Shown piece after piece: positions 62,095 through 64,000 of a stretch of DNA of 64,000 nt; position 1 is the stretch's first letter, and every line of letters starts with the position of its first letter. The notes beneath the pieces were generated by a model that had not been told where the DNA came from, ran no database searches, and was given only the letters and a program-made list of their open reading frames with translations. The stretch is from Varroa destructor (taxonomy: Eukaryota > Arthropoda > Arachnida > Mesostigmata > Varroidae): assembly GCF_002443255.2 (NCBI RefSeq), contig NW_019211456.1, forward strand, positions 51,954,486 through 52,018,485, given 5' to 3'. The position numbers were made by a program, and so were the translations under genes.

Positions 62095-63414
62095 TTAGCG
62101 GCTGTCATCTTCATGACGTCTGCCATTATCGTCGTCTTCTTGATTCAGCATATCGATAAAATGCTCTACAGCGACGTGTAGAGAAGCCGCTAAAGTGCGC
62201 GCAAGTCGCTCAGTTTCGCGGCGCTGTCTTCGCCGCTCCTCCGACCTGCAATAAAATACATATTTGCTTATTGTGGCTAAGTAGATTAAGATCACTGGGC
62301 GAAACTGATCTTCAAACAGTACGATTTTTACATCAGACTTCTCTAAAAACTAGTTTTAGTGGGGATTTTAGGGGTATTACCTTAATGTTGCTAAAACATC
62401 CTCAGGCACAGCTTGCTGTTGGGGCCCAAGAGCTACGGGCGGCCCTTGTGCTAGCCTCTGTATAAGTGATTCCATATTAATAAGACGATTTTCCAGAGAT
62501 GCGTGGTCACGCTCTCTACCGGCATAATTAGATGCTTCTACGGATCTCCTAAGAGCAGTAAGTTCATCGAGAACCCTCGCGCTTTGTTCCACCCTATGCC
62601 TGTCCCGTTCTAACATCTGTTGATGAAGATTCGCTACTTGGGCTTCAAGATCCATTAGACGGTTCGTCAATATGTCTAGTGAATAGATGCACACATCCAT
62701 AACAATAGTTAATAATGCTATGCCAGGTAAGAATCATGTGGCTGTGAAAGGAATATTACTACAATGAAGAAGACATAATATGTCTTCTTTTTTATAATAT
62801 ATAAAAGTGATAAACTGTGTTCCAACCAAAAATAAAAAAAACTGTAATCGTTCCACACATTAACAAAATGCGTCACTGTATAATAATTGAGATTCAATAA
62901 TATCAGCTTTCCACGAACGCCACCGACAATTGCAGATGCAAAAACTATCATGTTATTAATGTTAATTATTAATTAGTTGATGTTATTAATGTCTACATTA
63001 AAATAATATTACTAAGATGGTCAACGCATACTCTATAATCTAAAATGTATAGTCTACATCTGCGTTGCTGATGGTTCCGTTGAAAAAGGTATTTCATAAA
63101 CGTCCCGTACAATCACGTCCATATTACATACCAACAGGATATGTTTGATTTCCAGCTGCAATTGGCCCTATGAGCACGCCATTGTTATCCACTGTTTCAA
63201 CTCCTCCACTTATCGCTACTGCTTGCGCCATTCGGGCTAACGACCCTGGCAAATGTTGCTGATTTGTGTTCATCCCCATAGGGGAACCTCGAGGTTCTAT
63301 TCGAAGGTCGTGACTACCTGGTGATCTCCGTGGCCTAAGACGCGCTCCCCCGCAGTGGCTACCGGAAGCTCTTGCGTGTGCCCCCGCGTGAGCGCCCGAA
63401 GCGTCAAGAGCCAT
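62095..63414 (-). CDS. Unrecognised coiled-coil protein, 3 exons, 242 residues
   Basis: Three exons join in phase: 63414-63132 (ends G|GTATGT), 62675-62381 (acceptor TATTCACTAG, donor AG|GTAATA) and 62245-62095 (acceptor TTTATTGCAG, stop TAA). I chose the ATG at 63414 because it has a good context (G at -3, G at +4) and the frame closes at a TAA at 63447-63445; an upstream exon joining between these points is possible. Residues 1-94 are Ala/Gly/His- and then Arg/Pro-rich and look disordered. Residues 95-180 carry heptad-spaced Leu/Ile/Met (ILTNRLMDLEAQVANLHQQM, later LENRLINMESLIQRL), typical of a coiled coil. A Pro/Gln-rich linker follows. The last 50 residues run from an Arg/Glu-rich stretch (SEERRRQRRETERLARTL) to an acidic end (NQEDDDNGRRHEDD). 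There is no signal peptide or membrane segment. I do not recognise a family. The in-phase splice sites and heptads make it likely real; the function is unknown. Confidence 0.6.
62767..62789. repeat. 10-base-pair hairpin in intron 1 of the coiled-coil gene
   Basis: AAGAAGACAT and ATGTCTTCTT around the loop AAT, about 90 bases upstream (in transcript sense) of exon 2. Confidence 0.9.
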
Positions 63415-64000
63415 ATCGGGTAAGCTGTGCTGCTTGCACACATGTTACGTTATTAACAAACCTTGTCAGAAAACCTATAATATTTTGTATCGGGTGTGCT
63501 AAAAAATTCCAGTCAATTTGAACGTTCCCGGAATGCAAGAACAAGTTTCTACCCGTGCTTCCATTTTATGTCAGCCCAGCCCAGAAAGCTGAATCCGCTA
63601 CATATATGAAAAACAATGTTCGCTAAATATCCTTCCAAGGACCGCTTGCATAATGCAAACCGTCTCACGTAATTTTAAACCACAGCTTTGCGCAGTTCAA
63701 CGTTAATTTTATTAGTGATTTCACGTGTACAGTGTTTCAGGCCGTGGATTGTTTTCGGCGTTAGATTCTGTCTTTCATATAGCAAATAAGAAAAGATCGA
63801 AAAGAGTCAAATTACAGGACCGGGCGGCCACTAGATGTCACCGGTGCATATCGAGATCAGCTGGCCTGGGCACATGGCACAAGCAGATTATTTGTTTCCG
63901 CGTGGTGTGACAAGTCGCACTATCTTGTTGAAGCCAAAGGTTGTTTGCAATCAATCCGTTCACTTCAGTTTACGAAAATGCTTGCAACACCAACGATAAA
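63415..64000. other. Upstream region of the coiled-coil gene
   Basis: Presumably 5' UTR and promoter of the minus-strand gene. No TATA box or first exon is evident, and an additional 5' exon beyond the window is possible. Confidence 0.35.

Noticed and set aside
63415..63441. Start of the coiled-coil protein at the GTG at 63441
   Set aside because: Not an ATG. The first in-frame ATG, 63414, has a good initiation context.

Overview
This window is eukaryotic and almost certainly animal nuclear DNA. Genes are split by short GT-AG introns (117-1,330 bases), the sequence is AT-rich, and there are decayed mariner transposase copies, tRNA-like (SINE-type) pieces and many simple repeats. Two gene models have clear animal orthologs. 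The style (single Prp40 ortholog, many small introns, mariner relics, tRNA-derived repeats) suggests an arthropod. A mite or tick relative is my guess, but the sequence alone does not prove it.

Layout. Bases 1 to about 35,800 hold no gene I can support: chance-length reading frames, microsatellites, a few hairpins and scattered pol III B-box-like motifs. Bases 35,880-37,465 are a small transposon graveyard with two tRNA-like elements flanking a dead mariner copy on the + strand. Bases 39,299-40,270 (minus strand) carry what looks like a frameshifted, stop-containing pseudogene ending in a perfectly spaced C2H2 zinc finger. Bases 42,976-45,828 (+) hold eight exons of PPP2R3C, the EF-hand B'' gamma regulatory subunit of protein phosphatase 2A; its first exon or exons were not found. 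After a 3.5 kb convergent spacer, bases 57,696-49,319 (minus) hold the complete 12-exon gene for the U1 snRNP splicing factor Prp40 (two WW and six FF domains, 792 residues). Its intron 7 carries a second dead mariner copy and its intron 3 a possible tRNA-like relic. Bases 60,649-62,050 (+) hold a speculative small spliced transcript. Bases 63,414-62,095 (minus) hold a three-exon, phase-consistent gene for a 242-residue coiled-coil protein that I do not recognise.

How they fit together. The two recognised genes are housekeeping genes: one works in 5' splice-site recognition and bridging, the other in phosphatase regulation. They converge tail to tail and I see no operon-like or functional linkage. 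The main points of interest are: a likely alternative 3' end of the Prp40 gene that would drop its conserved C-terminus; the paired mariner relics, which have lost different catalytic residues; the zinc-finger pseudogene; the unknown coiled-coil gene; and several near-perfect short-loop hairpins. I found no clear sign of an undescribed multi-gene system.
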